The notes: generated by a model not told the origin, from the letters alone. DNA of 64,000 nt from Archivesica marissinica (GCA_014843695.1 CM026386.1:14989964-15053963); one strand, 5' to 3'; shown: positions 37,201 to 49,646, counted from the stretch's first letter. Numbers and translations are program-made.

Positions 37201-40200
37201 TTAACATGCATTCCCCATCTACTGGACCTTTAACATGCATTCCCCCATCTACTGGACCTTTAACATGCATTCCCCCATCTACTGGACCTTTAACATACAT
37301 TCCTCCATCTACTGGACCTTTAACCTGCATTCCCCATCTACTGGACCTTTAACATGCTTTCTCCCCATCTACTGGACCTTTAACATGCTTTCTCCCCATC
37401 TACTGGACCTTTAACATGCATTCTGCCATCTACTGGACCTTTAACATGCATTCCCCATCTACTGGACCGTTAACATGCATTCCCCCATCTACTGGACCTT
37501 TAACATGCTTTCCACCATCTACTGGACCTTTAACATGCATTCCACCATCAACTGGACCGTTAACATGCATTCCTCCATCTACTGGACCTTTAACATGCTT
37601 TCCACCATCTACTGGACCTTTAACATGCATTCCACCATCTACTGGACCTTTAACATGCATTCCTCCATCTACTGGACCTTTAACATGCATTCCTCCATCT
37701 ACTGGACCTTTAACATGCTTTCCACCATCTACTGGACATTTAACATGCATTCTGCAATCTACTGGACCTTTAGCATGCATTCCCCCATCTACTGGACCTT
37801 TAACATGCATTCTGCCATCTACTGGGCCTTTAACATGCATTCCCCCATCTACTGGACCTATAACATGCATTTCACCATCTACTGGACCTTTAACATGCAT
37901 TCCCCCATCTACTGGACCGTTAACATGCATTCCCCCATCTACTGGACCTTTAACATGCATTCCACCATCTACTGGACCTTTAACATGCATTCTGCCATCT
38001 ACTGGACCTTTAACATGCATTCTGCCATCTACTGGACCTTTAACATGCATTCCCCCATCTACTGGACCTTTAACATGCATTCCCCCATCTACTGGACCTT
38101 TAACATGCATTCCCCATCTACTGGACCTTTAACATGCATTCCCCCATCTACTGGACCTTTAACATGCATTCCCCCATCTACTGGACCTTTAACATGCATT
38201 CCTCCATCTACTGGACCTTTAACCTGCATTCCCCATCTACTGGACCTTTAACATGCTTTCTGCCATCTACTGGACCTTTAGCATGCATTCCCCCATCTAC
38301 TGGACCTTTAACATGCATTCTGCCATCTACTGGGCCTTTAACATGCATTCCCCCATCTTATGGACCTATAACATGCATTTCACCATCTACTGGACCTTTA
38401 ACATGCATTCCCCCATCTACTGGACCTTTAACATGCATTCCCCCATCTACTGGACCTTTAACATGCATTCCACCATCTACTGGACCTTTAACATGCATTC
38501 CCCATCTACTGGACCTTTAACATGCATTCTGCCATCTACTGGACCTTTAACATGCATTCCCCCATCTACTGGACCTTTAACATGCATTCCCCCATCTACT
38601 GGACCTTTAACATGCATTCCCCATCTACTGGACCTTTAACATGCATTCCCCCATCTACTGGACCTTTAACATGCATTCCCCCATCTACTGGACCTTTAAC
38701 ATGCATTCCTCCATCTACTGGACCTTTAACCTGCATTCCCCATCTACTGGACCTTTAACATGCTTTCCCCCATCTACTGGACCTTTAACATGCTTTCTCC
38801 CCATCTACTGGACCTTTAACATGCATTCTGCCATCTACTGGACCTTTAACATGCATTCCCCATCTACTGGACTGTTAACATGCATTCCCCCATCTACTGG
38901 ACCTTTAACATGCTTTCCACCATCTACTGGACCTTTAACATGCATTCCTCCATCTACTGGACCTTTAACATGCATTCCACCATCAACTGGACAGTTAACA
39001 TGCATTCCCCATCTACTGGACCTTTAACATGTATTCCCCCATCTACTGGACCTTTAACATGCATTCCCCCATCTACTGGACCTTTAACATGCATTCCTCC
39101 ATCTACTGGACCTTTAACCTGCATTCCCCATCTACTGGACCTTTAACATGCTTTCTCCCCATCTACTGGACCTTTAACATGCTTTCTCCCCATCTACTGG
39201 ACCTTTAACATGCATTCTGCCATCTACTGGACCTTTAACATGCATTCCCCATCTACTGGACCGTTAACATGCATTCCCCCATCTACTGGACCTTTAACAT
39301 GCTTTCCACCATCTACTGGACCTTTAACATGCATTCCTCCATCTACTGGACCTTTAACATGCATTCCACCATCAACTGGACCGTTAACATGCATTCCTCC
39401 ATCTACTGGACCTTTAACATGCTTTCCACCATCTACTGGACCTTTAACATGCATTCCACCATCTACTGGACCTTTAACATGCATTCCTCCATCTACTGGA
39501 CCTTTAACATGCATTCCTCCATCTACTGGACCTTTAACATGCTTTCCACCATCTACTGGACCTTTAACATGCTTTCCACCATCTACTGGACCTTTAACAT
39601 GCATTCCTCCATCTACTGGACCATTAACATGCCCTCCATCTACTGGACCTTTAACATGCATTCTGCCATCTACTGGACCGTTAACATGCATTCCACCATC
39701 TACTGGACCTTTAACATGCTTTCCACCATCTACTGGACCTTTAACATGCATTCCTCCATCTACTGGACCGTTAACATGCCCTCCATCTACTGGACCGTTA
39801 ACATGCATTCTGCCATCTACTGGACCTTTAACATGCATTCCACCATCTACTGGACCTTTAACATGCATTCCTCCATCTACTGGACCTTTAACATGCATTC
39901 CCCCATCTACTGGTCCATTAATATGCATTCCCCCATCTAATGGACCGTTAACATGCATTCCGCCATCTACTGAACCTTTAACATGCATTCTGCCGTCTAC
40001 TGGACCTTTAACATGCATTCCGCCATCTACTGGACCGTTAACATGCATTCCCCATCTACTGGACATTTAGCATGCATTCCCCCATCTACTGGACCTTTAA
40101 CATGCATTCTCCCATCTACTGGTCCATTAACATGCATTCCCCCATCTACTGGACCGTTAACATGCATTCCGCCATCTACTGAACCTTTAACATGCATTCT

Positions 40201-42318
40201 GCCATCTACTGGACCTTTAACATGCATTCCGCCATCTACTGGACCTTTAACATGTATTCCGCCATCTACTGAACCTTTAACATGCATTCTGCCATCTACT
40301 GAACCTTTAACATGCATTCCGCCATCTACTGGACCTTTAACATGCATTCCGCCATCTACTGGACATTTAACATGCATTCCCCCATCTACTGAATCTTTAA
40401 CATGCATTCCCCCATCTACTGGACCTTTAACATGCATTCCACCATCTACTGGACCTTTAACATGCATTCCACCATCTACTGGACCTTTAACATGCATTCC
40501 CCCATCTACTGAACCTTTAACATGCATTCCCCCATCTACTGGACCTTTAACATGCATTCAACCATCTACTGGACCTTTAACATGCATTCCACCATCTACT
40601 GAATCTTTAACATGCATTCCGTCATCTACTGGACCGTTAACATGCATTCCCCATCTACTGGACCTTTAACATGCATTCCCCCATCTACTGAACCTTTAAC
40701 ATGCATTCAACCATCTACTGGACCTTTAACATGCATTCCACCATCTACTGAATCTTTAACATGCATTCCGTCATCTACTGGACCGTTAACATGCATTCCC
40801 CATCTACTGGACCTTTAACATGCCCCCCATCTACTGGACCTTTAACATGCCCTCCATCTACTGGACCTTTAACATGCCCTCCATCTACTGGACCTTTAAC
40901 ATGCATTCCCCCATCTACTGGACCTTTAACATGCATTCCTCCATCTACTGGACCGTTAACATGCCCTCCATCTACTGGACCGTTAACATGCCCTCCATCT
41001 ACTGGACCTTTAACATGCCCTCCATCTACTGGACCGTTAACATGCATTCCCCCATCTACTGGACCGTTAACATGCATTCCCCCATCTACTGGACCTTTAA
41101 CATGCATTCCCCCATATACTGGACCTATAACATGCATTCCCACATATACTGGACCGTTAACATGCATTCCGCCATCTACTGGACCTTTAACATGCATTCC
41201 CCCATCTACTGGACCTTTAACATGCATTCCACCATCTACTGGACCTTTAACATGCATTCCACCATCTACTGGACCTTTAACATGCATTCCCCCATCTACT
41301 GAACCTTTAACATGCATTCCCCCATCTACTGGACCTTTAACATGCATTCAACCATCTACTGGACCTTTAACATGCATTCCACCATCTACTGAATCTTTAA
41401 CATGCATTTCGTCATCTACTGGACCTTTAACATGCATTCCCCATCTACTGGACCATTAACATGCTTTCTACCATCTACAGGACCTTTAACATGCATTCCC
41501 CCATCTACTGGACCTTTAACATGCATTCCCCATCTGCTGGACCTTTAACATGCATTCCTCCATCTACTGGACCTTTAACATGCATTCCCCCATCTACTGG
41601 ACCTTTAACATGCATTCCCCATCTGCTGGACCTTTAACATGCATTCCTCCATCTACTGGACCTTTAACATGCATTCCCCCATCTACTGGACCTTTAACAT
41701 GCATTCCTCCATCTACTGGACCTTTAACATGCATCCCTCCATCTACTGGACCTTTAACATGCATTCCCCCATATACTGGACCTTTAACATGCATTCCCCC
41801 ATCTACTGGACCTTTAACATGCATTCCGCCATCTACTGGACCGTTAACATGCATTCCGCCATCTACTGGACCTTTAACATGCATTCCGCCATCTACTGGA
41901 CCGTTAACATGCATTCCGCCATATACTGGACCTTTAACATGCATTCCGCCATCTACTGGACCGTTAACATGCATTCCGCCATCTACTGGACCGTTAACAT
42001 GCATTCCGCCATCTACTGGACCTTTAACATGCTTTCCCCATCTACTGGACCGTTAACATGCTTTCCCCCATATACTGGACCTTTAACATGCATTCCGCCA
42101 TCTACTGGACCGTTAACATGCTTTCCCCCATATACTGGACCGTTAACATGCTTTCCCCATATACTGGACCGTTAACATGCTTTCCCCCATCTACTGGACC
42201 GTTAACATGCTTTCCCCCATATACTGGACCGTTAACATGCTTTCCCCCATATACTGGACCGTTAACATGCTTTCCCCATATACTGGACCGTTAACATGCA
42301 TTCCGCCATCTACTGGGA
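34283..42318 (+). repeat. 30-bp minisatellite, about 268 units (8 kb)
   Basis: The unit has CATGCATTCCCCCATCTACT followed by GGACCTTTAA; frequent variants are 29 bp (ATTCCCCATC), TTTCCACC, TTCTGCC, and short forms with CATGCCCTCC. It fills intron I-J. The 30-bp period keeps long frames open on both strands (peptide words MHSPIYWTFN, PSTGPLTCI, and antisense MHVKGPVDGG), restarted wherever a 29-bp unit shifts phase. Large blocks recur with a 1,621-bp offset (35795-36511 against 37416-38132), and the 3' end (41760-42290) is rich in a CATATACTGG / GGACCGTTAA subtype. No coding role is supported. Confidence 0.98.
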
Positions 42319-42570
42319 ATTTACTTACATAATGGAATCATTTAAACCAGACAGATTGGGTGTGTGTTTTGAGCTTTCCTGTATTTTCTCAATAGTTTCG
42401 TCTATCATAGCTACTGGAATCCTACGAACCAGATGGTTGGGACGGGGGGTGGGGGGAGGGGCAGGAGGGTGAAAGTGTTCAGCACCCATGTACTGTAGTG
42501 ATAGACTCTTCTGTCGGAAAGATTGACGCTAATAAACAAACACTATCTAATCTTGTATGTTCTATTTCAG

Positions 42571-42689
42571 GTATGGCAAATGACAATAAACAAAATCACC
42601 ATCACAAACTCTCTAAAGATGAAGGTGTCCGTGATATTTGGCGTGGCGCATATGATATTTGGTTTGTCATTGAGTCTAATGAATCACAG
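42571..42689 (+). CDS. ATP6V0A1: V-ATPase subunit a, exon J
   Basis: After TCTATTTCAG the frame reads [18 protein letters not shown] and [20 protein letters not shown], ending His plus AG in phase 2 at GTAAGA. It matches the family segment (IW..A.NKL.F.NS.KMKMSVI.GI.HM.FG..LS..NH), a membrane helix after the luminal loop. The last 12 bases and donor are the seed of the array at 28812-29075. Confidence 0.97.
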
Positions 42690-42814
42690 GTAAGAATCTC
42701 ATTAAAGCCATATTTTTAATTAAAAAATTTGGGAGTGAATGCGAGTATCACGTTTGTTATGCCAGGACATCTACTAAAACATTCTAATAGTGGAGTACAC
42801 ATTTCTGTAAGTTG

Positions 42815-43047
42815 GCAGGTTCTTACGGAGGTTGGTGCACCCAAGTACTGGTTAACTGCTGGAGCCTGCCCAGGAAAGTTGTTGTTAGGTAAACTGCCCG
42901 CCGGCGATATACCCCAAAATGGTGCTGATGCAGGCGTAAAGCCCGAAATATAACTGTCCAGGAAAGGTGTTGTTAGGTAAACTGCCCACCGGCAATATAG
43001 CCCAAAATGGTGCTGATGTAGGCGTAAAACCCGAAATATAACATAAC
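42815..43047 (+). mobile_element. SINE family B (headless) with a duplicated tail
   Basis: Begins at AAGTTGGCAGGTTCTTACGG, runs to CCCGAAATATAA, and then repeats the last ~90 bp (from CCAGGAAAGGTGTTGTTAGG) before ending in ATAACATAACAC. The repeated tail suggests internal duplication or recombination between two copies. Confidence 0.87.
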
Positions 43048-43159
43048 ACATTTCTGTTATGATTCGTTACTGAGGAATGGAGCTACGATGTGAGCGAAAC
43101 GAAAAAAGTATGTCCTGGTCGAAATTAGATTATATATATTTATCAACACTGCAAGTATA

Positions 43160-43449
43160 TTAACCCTTAAATGCTGAATAAATTGGAAGGAATGTACAAA
43201 CAACATAGATGTTTTGCTCACATCGTAGCTTTAAGCTTCCGATTAAATCCATTTTCGTTTGTATAGCTATACAATAGATATGTACTGTACATAATGAACG
43301 AACAAATATGTTGAAACCAAACAACATAGATTGAGATCAGCCGCAGCATAGCGTATCCACTATCCGAATAGCATGTTCTGTGCCACCTGATCTGGCTCTA
43401 TACTGTTTGCAAAAACGAATATACTCGTTTCTAGCACAGTAAGGGTTAA
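43160..43449. mobile_element. TTAA-flanked MITE (piggyBac-like ends)
   Basis: Starts TTAACCCTTAAATGCTG and ends GCACAGTAAGGGTTAA, giving CCCTTA / TAAGGG inverted ends directly flanked by TTAA, the target site of piggyBac-type elements. The interior includes CTATCCGAATAGCATG and GATCTGGCTCTATACTG, shared with the 114-bp array. A related piece lies at about 57417-57500. No transposase is encoded. Confidence 0.75.
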
Positions 43450-43574
43450 AAATATTTGAGATTGTGAGAGTTTGAACAGGAATAGGATTTTAAATAGCTA
43501 TGTGTTGCATGTTACTTGTTGAAAGACTGACTGACTGACGGAAAGGAAAATATAAATGTTACCCACATTTATCC

Positions 43575-44010
43575 CGCATCTTGTTGAGACACTTTAGAAC
43601 AAGATACACATTTACTGCGAGTTTATCCCGCATCTTGTTGAGACACTTTAGAACAAGATACACATTTACTGCGAGTTTATGCCACACCTTGTTGAGACAC
43701 TTTAGAACAAGATACACATTTACTGCGAGTTTATTCTACACTGTGTTGAGACACTTTAGAACAAGATACACATTTACTGCGAGTTTATGCCACACCTTGT
43801 TGAGACACTTTAGAACAAGATACACATTTACTGCGAGTTTATCCCACACTGTGTTGAGACAATTTAGAACAAGATACACATTTACTGCGAGTTTATGCCA
43901 CACCTTGTTGAGACACTTTAGAACAAGATACACATTTACTGCGAGTTTATGCCACACCTTGTTGAGACACTTTAGAACAAGATACACATTTACTGCGAGT
44001 TTATCCCATT
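43575..44010 (+). repeat. 54-bp array containing the start of exon K
   Basis: Eight units of 54 bp. Each contains GAGACACTTTAGAACAAGAT and ACACATTTACTGCGAGTTTA followed by TCCCACA or GCCACAC. Bases ACATTTACTGCGAGTTTATC occur in place in exon K at 44040-44059, and the unit-borne TTTAG sits where the exon's acceptor would be. The period is a multiple of three and the array is open in the same frame as exon K, but its exon-derived part is read in a different frame from the one exon K uses. Confidence 0.94.
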
Positions 44011-44020
44011 TATATTTCAG

Positions 44021-44172
44021 ATATTTCAGAAACCCGATAAACATTTACTGCGAGTTTATCCCACAGATGATATTTATCTGTTCCATCTTCGGATATCTGA
44101 TTCTACTCATCTTTGTGAAATGGTTGAAGTTCACGGAGAAGGAAGTCAGACAAGCACCAAATCTACTCATTG
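44021..44172 (+). CDS. ATP6V0A1: V-ATPase subunit a, exon K
   Basis: After TTTATATTTCAG the first base completes Arg with exon J; the frame reads YFRNPINIYCEFIPQM, IFICSIFGYLILLIFVKWL and KFTEKEVRQAPNLLI, ending G in phase 1 at GTAAGT. The family pattern is YFK.PLNIY..FIP.IIFM.SLFGYL..LI.YKW...APSLL. One membrane helix is evident. The open frame upstream is the 54-bp array, not extra coding sequence. Confidence 0.97.
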
Positions 44173-44282
44173 GTAAGTCAATATTGTAATATATTCAATA
44201 TTATGTTAATAACACCAAGTCTTAGCATTCATAAATCTATAGCAACTCGTGTCCTGATTAGATGCATTCAAAGTCAAAAGCT

Positions 44283-47200
44283 AGATTGCCTATGCTATTG
44301 TCATATGGCTAGATTGTCTATGCTATTGTCATATGGCTAGATTGTCTATGCTATTGTCATATGGCTAGATTGCCTATGCTATTGTCATATGGCTAGATTG
44401 TCTATGCTATTGTCATATGGCTAGATTGTCTATGCTATTGTCATATGGCTAGATTGCCTATGCTATTGTCATATGGCTAGATTGTCTATGCTATTGTCAT
44501 ATGGCTAGATTGTCTATGCTATTGTCATATGGCTAGATTGCCTATGCTATTGTCATATGGCTAGATTGTCTATGCTATTGTCATATGGCTAGATTGTCTA
44601 TGCTATTGTCATATGGCTAGATTGCCTATGCTATTGTCATATGGCTAGATTGTCTATGCTATTGTCATATGGCTAGATTGTCTATGCTATTGTCATATGG
44701 CTAGATTGCCTATGCTATTGTCATATGGCTAGATTGTCTATGCTATTGTCATATGGCTAGATTGTCTATGCTATTGTCATATGGCTAGATTGCCTATGCT
44801 ATTGTCATATGGCTAGATTGTCTATGCTATTGTCATACGGCTAGATTGCCTATGCTATTGTCATACGGCTAGATTGTCTATGCTATTGTCATACGGCTAG
44901 ATTGCCTATGCTATTGTCATACGGCTAGATTGTCTATGCTATTGTCATACGGCTAGATTGCCTATGCTATTGTCTATTGTCATATGACTAGATTGTCCAT
45001 GCTATTGTCATATGGCTAGATTGCCTATGCTATTGTCATATGACTAGATTGTCTATGCTATTGTCATATGGCTAGATTGCCTATGCTATTGTCCATGTGG
45101 CTAGATTGCCTATGCTATTGTCATATGACTAGATTGTCTATGCTATTGTCATATGGCTAGATTGCCTATGCTATTGTCATATGACTAGATTGTCCATGCT
45201 ATTGTCATATGGCTAGATTATCCATGCTATTGTCTATTGTCATATGACTAGATTGCCTATGCTATTGTCATATGACTAGATTGTCCATGCTATTGTCTAT
45301 TGTCATATGACTAGATTGTCCATGCTATTGTCATATGGCTAGATTGCCTATGCTATTGTCATATGACTAGATTGTCCATGCTATTGTCATATGGCTAGAT
45401 TGCCTATGCTATTGTCTATTGTCATATAGCTAGATTGCCTATGCTATTGTCTATTGTCATATGACTAGATTGCCTATGCTATTGTCTATTGTCATATGGC
45501 TAGATTGCCTATGCTATTGTCATATGACTAGATTGTCCATGCTATTGTCATATGGCTAGATTGCCTATGCTATTGTACGTATGGCTAGATTGCCTATGCT
45601 ATTGTCTATGTCATATGACTAGATTGCCTATGCTATTGTCATATGGCTAGATTGCCTATGCTATTGTCTATTGTCATATGGCTAGATTGCCTATGCTATT
45701 GTCATATGGCTAGATTGCCTATGCTATTGTCATATGGCTAGATTGCCTATGCTATTGTTTATTGTCATATGGCTAGATTGCCTATGCTATTGTATGTATG
45801 GCTAGATTGCCTATGCTATTGTCTATTGTCATATGACTAGATTGCCTATGCTATTGTCATATGGCTAGATTGTCCATGCTATTGTCATATGGCTAGATTG
45901 TCCATGCTATTGTCATATGGCTAGATTGCCTATGCTATTGTACGTATGGCTAGATTGCCTATGCTATTGTACGTATGGCTAGATTGCCTATGCTATTGTA
46001 CGTATGGCTAGATTGCCTATGCTATTGTACGTATGGCTAGATTGCCTATGCTATTGTCATATGGCTAGATTGCCTATACTATTGTACGTATGGCTAGATT
46101 GCCTATGCTATTGTCTATTGTCATATGACTAGATTGCCTATGCTATTGTCTATTGTCATATGACTAGATTGCCTATGCTATTGTCATATGACTAGATTGT
46201 CCATGCTATTGTCCTATGGCTAGATTGCCTATGCTATTGTCATATGACTAGATTGTCCATGCTATTGTCATATGGCTAGATTGCCTATGCTATTGTCTAT
46301 TGTCATATGGCTAGATTGCCTATGCTATTGTATGTATTGCTAGATTACCTATGCTATTGTCATATGACTAGATTGCCTATGCTATTGTCATATGACTAGA
46401 TTGTCCATGATATTGTCATATGGCTAGATTGCCTATGCTATTGTCATATGGCTAGATTGTCCATGCTATTGTCATATGGCTAGATTGTCCATGCTATTGT
46501 CATATGGCTAGATTGCCTATGCTATTGTCTATTGTCATATGACTAGATTGCCTATGCTATTGTCTATTGTCATATGGCTAGATTGCCTATGCTATTGTCT
46601 ATTGTCATATGACTAGATTGCCTATGCTATTGTCTATTGTCATATGGCTAGATTGCCTATGCTATTGTCATATGGCTAGATTGCCTATGCTATTGTCTAT
46701 TGTCATATGGCTAGATTACCTATGCTATTGTCATATGACTAGATTGTCCATGCTATTGTCTATTGTCATATGGCTAGATTGCCTATGCTATTGTCATATG
46801 ACTAGATTGTCCATGCTATTGTCATATGACTAGATTGCCTATGCTATTGTCCATATGACTAGATTGTCCATGCTATTGTCATATGGCTAGATTGCCCATG
46901 CTATTGTCCATATGGCTAGATTACCTATGCTATTGTCATATGGCTAGATTACCTATGCTATTGTCCATATGGCTAGATTGTCCATGCTATTGTCATATGG
47001 CTAGATTGCCCATGCTATTGTCCATATGGCTAGATTACCTATGCTATTGTCATATGGCTAGATTACCTATGCTATTGTCCATATGACTAGATTGTCCATG
47101 CTATTGTCATATGGCTAGATTGTCTATGCTATTGTCATATGACTAGATTGTCCATGCTATTGTCATATGGCTAGATTACCTATGCTATTGTCATATGGCC

Positions 47201-47850
47201 AGATTGTCTACGCTATTGTCATATGGCTAGATTGCCTATGCTATTGTCATATGGCTAGATTGCCTATGCTATTGCCATATGGCTAGATTGCCCATGCTAT
47301 TGTCCATGTGGCTAGATTGCCTATGCTATTGTCCATGTGGCTAGATTGCCTATGCTATTGTCATATGACTAGATTGTCCATGCTATTGTCATATGGCTAG
47401 ATTGTCTATGCTATTGTCATATGACTAGATTGCCTATGCTATTGTCCATATGGCTAGATTGCCTATGCTATTGTCCATATGGCTAGATTGCCTATGCTAT
47501 TGTCCATATGGCTAGATTGCCTATGCTATTGTCCATATGGCTAGATTGCCCATGCTATTGTCCATATGGCTAGATTGCCTATGCTATTGCCATATGGCTA
47601 GATTGCCCATGCTATTGTCCATATGGCTAGATTGCCCATGCTATTGTCCATATGGCTAGATTGCCCATGCTATTGCCATATGGCTAGATTGCCCATGCTA
47701 TTGTCCATATGGCTAGATTGCCCATGCTATTGTCCATATGGCTAGATTGCCTGTGCTATTGTCATATGGCTAGATTACCTATGCTATTGTCATATGGCTA
47801 GATTGCCTATGCTATTGTCCATATGGCTAGATTGCCTATACTATTGTCAT
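44283..47850 (+). repeat. 28-bp minisatellite, about 125 units (3.6 kb)
   Basis: The unit is about 28 bp: TGGCTAGATTGCCTATGC then TATTGTCATA. The first ~550 bp is a higher-order repeat of three units (GCC, GTC, GTC; 84 bp). Next come units with CATACGGC arranged as pairs, then irregular units with extra TCTATTG, GTACGTATGG or CCATATGG forms. The array ends about 11 bp before exon L, so the pyrimidine tract and branch region of that acceptor lie in or beside the last unit. Confidence 0.97.
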
Positions 47851-47861
47851 GTATGTTCCAG

Positions 47862-47923
47862 GGCTGATCAACATGTTCCTGTTCGACTACTCGAAGGAGA
47901 AGGATCTGTGGTATTCAGGACAG
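47862..47923 (+). CDS. ATP6V0A1: V-ATPase subunit a, exon L
   Basis: A 62-bp exon. GG completes Gly with exon K; the frame reads LINMFLFDYSKEKDLWYSGQ and ends in phase 0 at GTATGT. The family reads LLI.FINMFLF......LY.GQ here. The acceptor GTATGTTCCAG is short and abuts the 28-bp array. The donor and the last ~15 coding bases are the seed of the 57-bp array that follows. Confidence 0.95.
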
Positions 47924-48625
47924 GTATGTTCACAAATACTCTTCTATATAGCTGTATTCTTGTTGTGGTATTCAGGACAGGTAGGTTCACAAATACTCTT
48001 CTATATAGCTGTATTCTTGTTGTGGTATTCAGGACAGGTAGGTTCACAAATACTCTTCTATATAGCTGTATTCTTGCTGTGGTATTCAGGACAGGTACGT
48101 TCACAAATACTCTTCTATATAGCTGTATTCTTGTTGTGGTATTCAGGACAGGTAGGTTCATAAATACTCTTCTATATAGCTGTATTCTTGTTGTGGTATT
48201 CAGGACAGGTAGGTTCATAAATACTCTTCTATATAGCTGTATTCTTGTTGTGGTATTTAGGACAGGTAGGTTCACAAATACTTTTCTATATAGCTGTATT
48301 CTTGCTGTGGTATTCAGGACAGGTACATTCATAAATACTCTTCTATATAGCTGTATTCTTGCTGTGGTATTCAGGACAGGTACGTTCACAAATACTCTTC
48401 TATATAGCTGTATTCTTGCTGTGGTATTCAGGACAGGTACGTTCACAAATACTCTTCTATATAGCTGTATTCTTGCTGTGGTATTCAGGACAGGTAGGTT
48501 CACAAATACTCTTCTATATAGCTGTATTCTTGCTGTGGTATTCAGGACAGGTAGGTTCACAAATACTCTTCTATATAGCTGTATTCTTGCTGTGGTATTC
48601 AGGACAGGTAGGTTCACAAATACTC
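47924..48625 (+). repeat. 57-bp array of the exon L end and its donor
   Basis: GTGGTATTCAGGACAG followed by GTAGGT, GTACGT or GTACAT recurs every 57 bp about twelve times after the true exon end at 47923. Between junction copies lies TTCACAAATACTCTTCTATA and TAGCTGTATTCTTG. Each unit repeats the codons for WYSGQ and a donor. The first four added copies keep exon L's frame open; in the next unit TTCATAA introduces a stop. Confidence 0.95.
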
Positions 48626-48715
48626 TCAGAAGGTTATCGTCAAATATAATAAAATTTGAAACCAACATCAGGATATGAACACATTTATTAAATGAAACCA
48701 TTTACGGATGCAAAA

Positions 48716-48968
48716 GGCTGTCCGGTTAGTGCAGTGGTGTGCACGCTCGCTTCTCACCAATGCAACCCGGGTTCGATCCTCGAACCGGGAAGTATGTGAG
48801 ATGGTACGATGGTTGTCCGATCGGTAGGACAGGTAGGTTTTCTCCGGGTACTCCAGTTTCCTCCCACACGAATAACCACATTTACGCTTTCATCCGCGCC
48901 AACGAGAGTGATTAATATAAGTTGTTAAAACTTGCTTCGCAATCATTGTAAAATAAATAAAGTTTAAA
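48716..48968 (+). mobile_element. SINE family A, full length
   Basis: Head GGCTGTCCGGTTAGTGCAGT, B-box GGGTTCGATCC, body TTTTCTCCGGGTACTCC and CCTCCCACACGAATAACC, and the complete shared tail ending AAATAAATAAAGTTTAAA. Confidence 0.92.
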
Positions 48969-49168
48969 GAAGTATGCAATCCCGTATCTCCCTGAATGAT
49001 ACATTACCGGTATACTTAATGCAAACCTAGACTCAAACATCTACTCGATAAGTTAACTTAAAATGCAAAATATTAATTTCCTATACATGTAAGAGACGCT
49101 GAAATAAACAATGTTTAAACAAAAGTCAAAGGTGACTGTAATATATATATTTGGATGTTTGTTTACAG

Positions 49169-49270
49169 CAAGGCGTACAGATATTCCTGGTTCTGGTTGG
49201 CCTGCTGTGCGTACCATGGATGCTGTGTTTAAAACCCTACCTGCTGTGGAAACAAAATCAATCTGGCCAG
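49169..49270 (+). CDS. ATP6V0A1: V-ATPase subunit a, exon M
   Basis: Phase 0-0, 34 codons after GTTTACAG. It reads QGVQIFLVLVGLLCVPWMLC then LKPYLLWKQNQSGQ, ending at GTGAGT. It matches the family segment (GIQ..L...A..C.PWMLL.KP..LR.Q), a membrane helix ending in a basic/amide cytosolic stretch before the variable linker. Strong donor. Confidence 0.97.
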
Positions 49271-49451
49271 GTGAGTAAAATATTTACATTCTTGAATTTG
49301 TACATTTTATTTATTTTTACCCTGTTGCGTTTGTGTTTTAAAGTTTGCTGTGCCATGTAATCATGTTTATAATTGCGAATGTTTCTATATTATCAATAGC
49401 TCCATTTATTTTGCGGTTTCCAATGAACTACAGAAATGTTATCAGTTTACC

Positions 49452-49646
49452 CGTAACCTGCCAATCACAACTAAAGTCGCTTTTGCAAACAGCATCAAGC
49501 CAGGCTTGTTTGCTATTCGGATAGTGGAGCTAAAACACTTGTCTGAATAGAAAATGACATTGATCCTGATCAGACGTGGCGTTACGCCAAGGCTGATCTG
49601 GATCTATGTTGTTTGCACGTTCTGTTGCAATTTTATACAGCAGGTT
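49452..49646. mobile_element. Palindromic MITE-like element
   Basis: Near the ends lie GTAACCTGCC and GCAGGTTA, an imperfect inverted repeat. The interior has CTATTCGGATAGTGGAGC, ACACTTGTCTGAATAG and CTGATCTGGATCTATG, the same building blocks as the 114-bp array at 31057 and the element at 43160. Boundaries are approximate. Confidence 0.55.

Noticed and set aside
34283..42294. Many frames on both strands with MHSPIYWTFN, PSTGPLTCI or MHVKGPVDGG repeats, some proline/threonine-rich and mucin-like
   Set aside because: They are translations of a 30-bp tandem repeat in all open phases, broken wherever a 29-bp unit occurs, and lie between two in-phase exons of the V-ATPase gene.
47794..48701. 294- and 277-codon open frames on opposite strands
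   Set aside because: Both are readings of the 57-bp exon L donor array in other frames; only the short true exon L is supported as coding.
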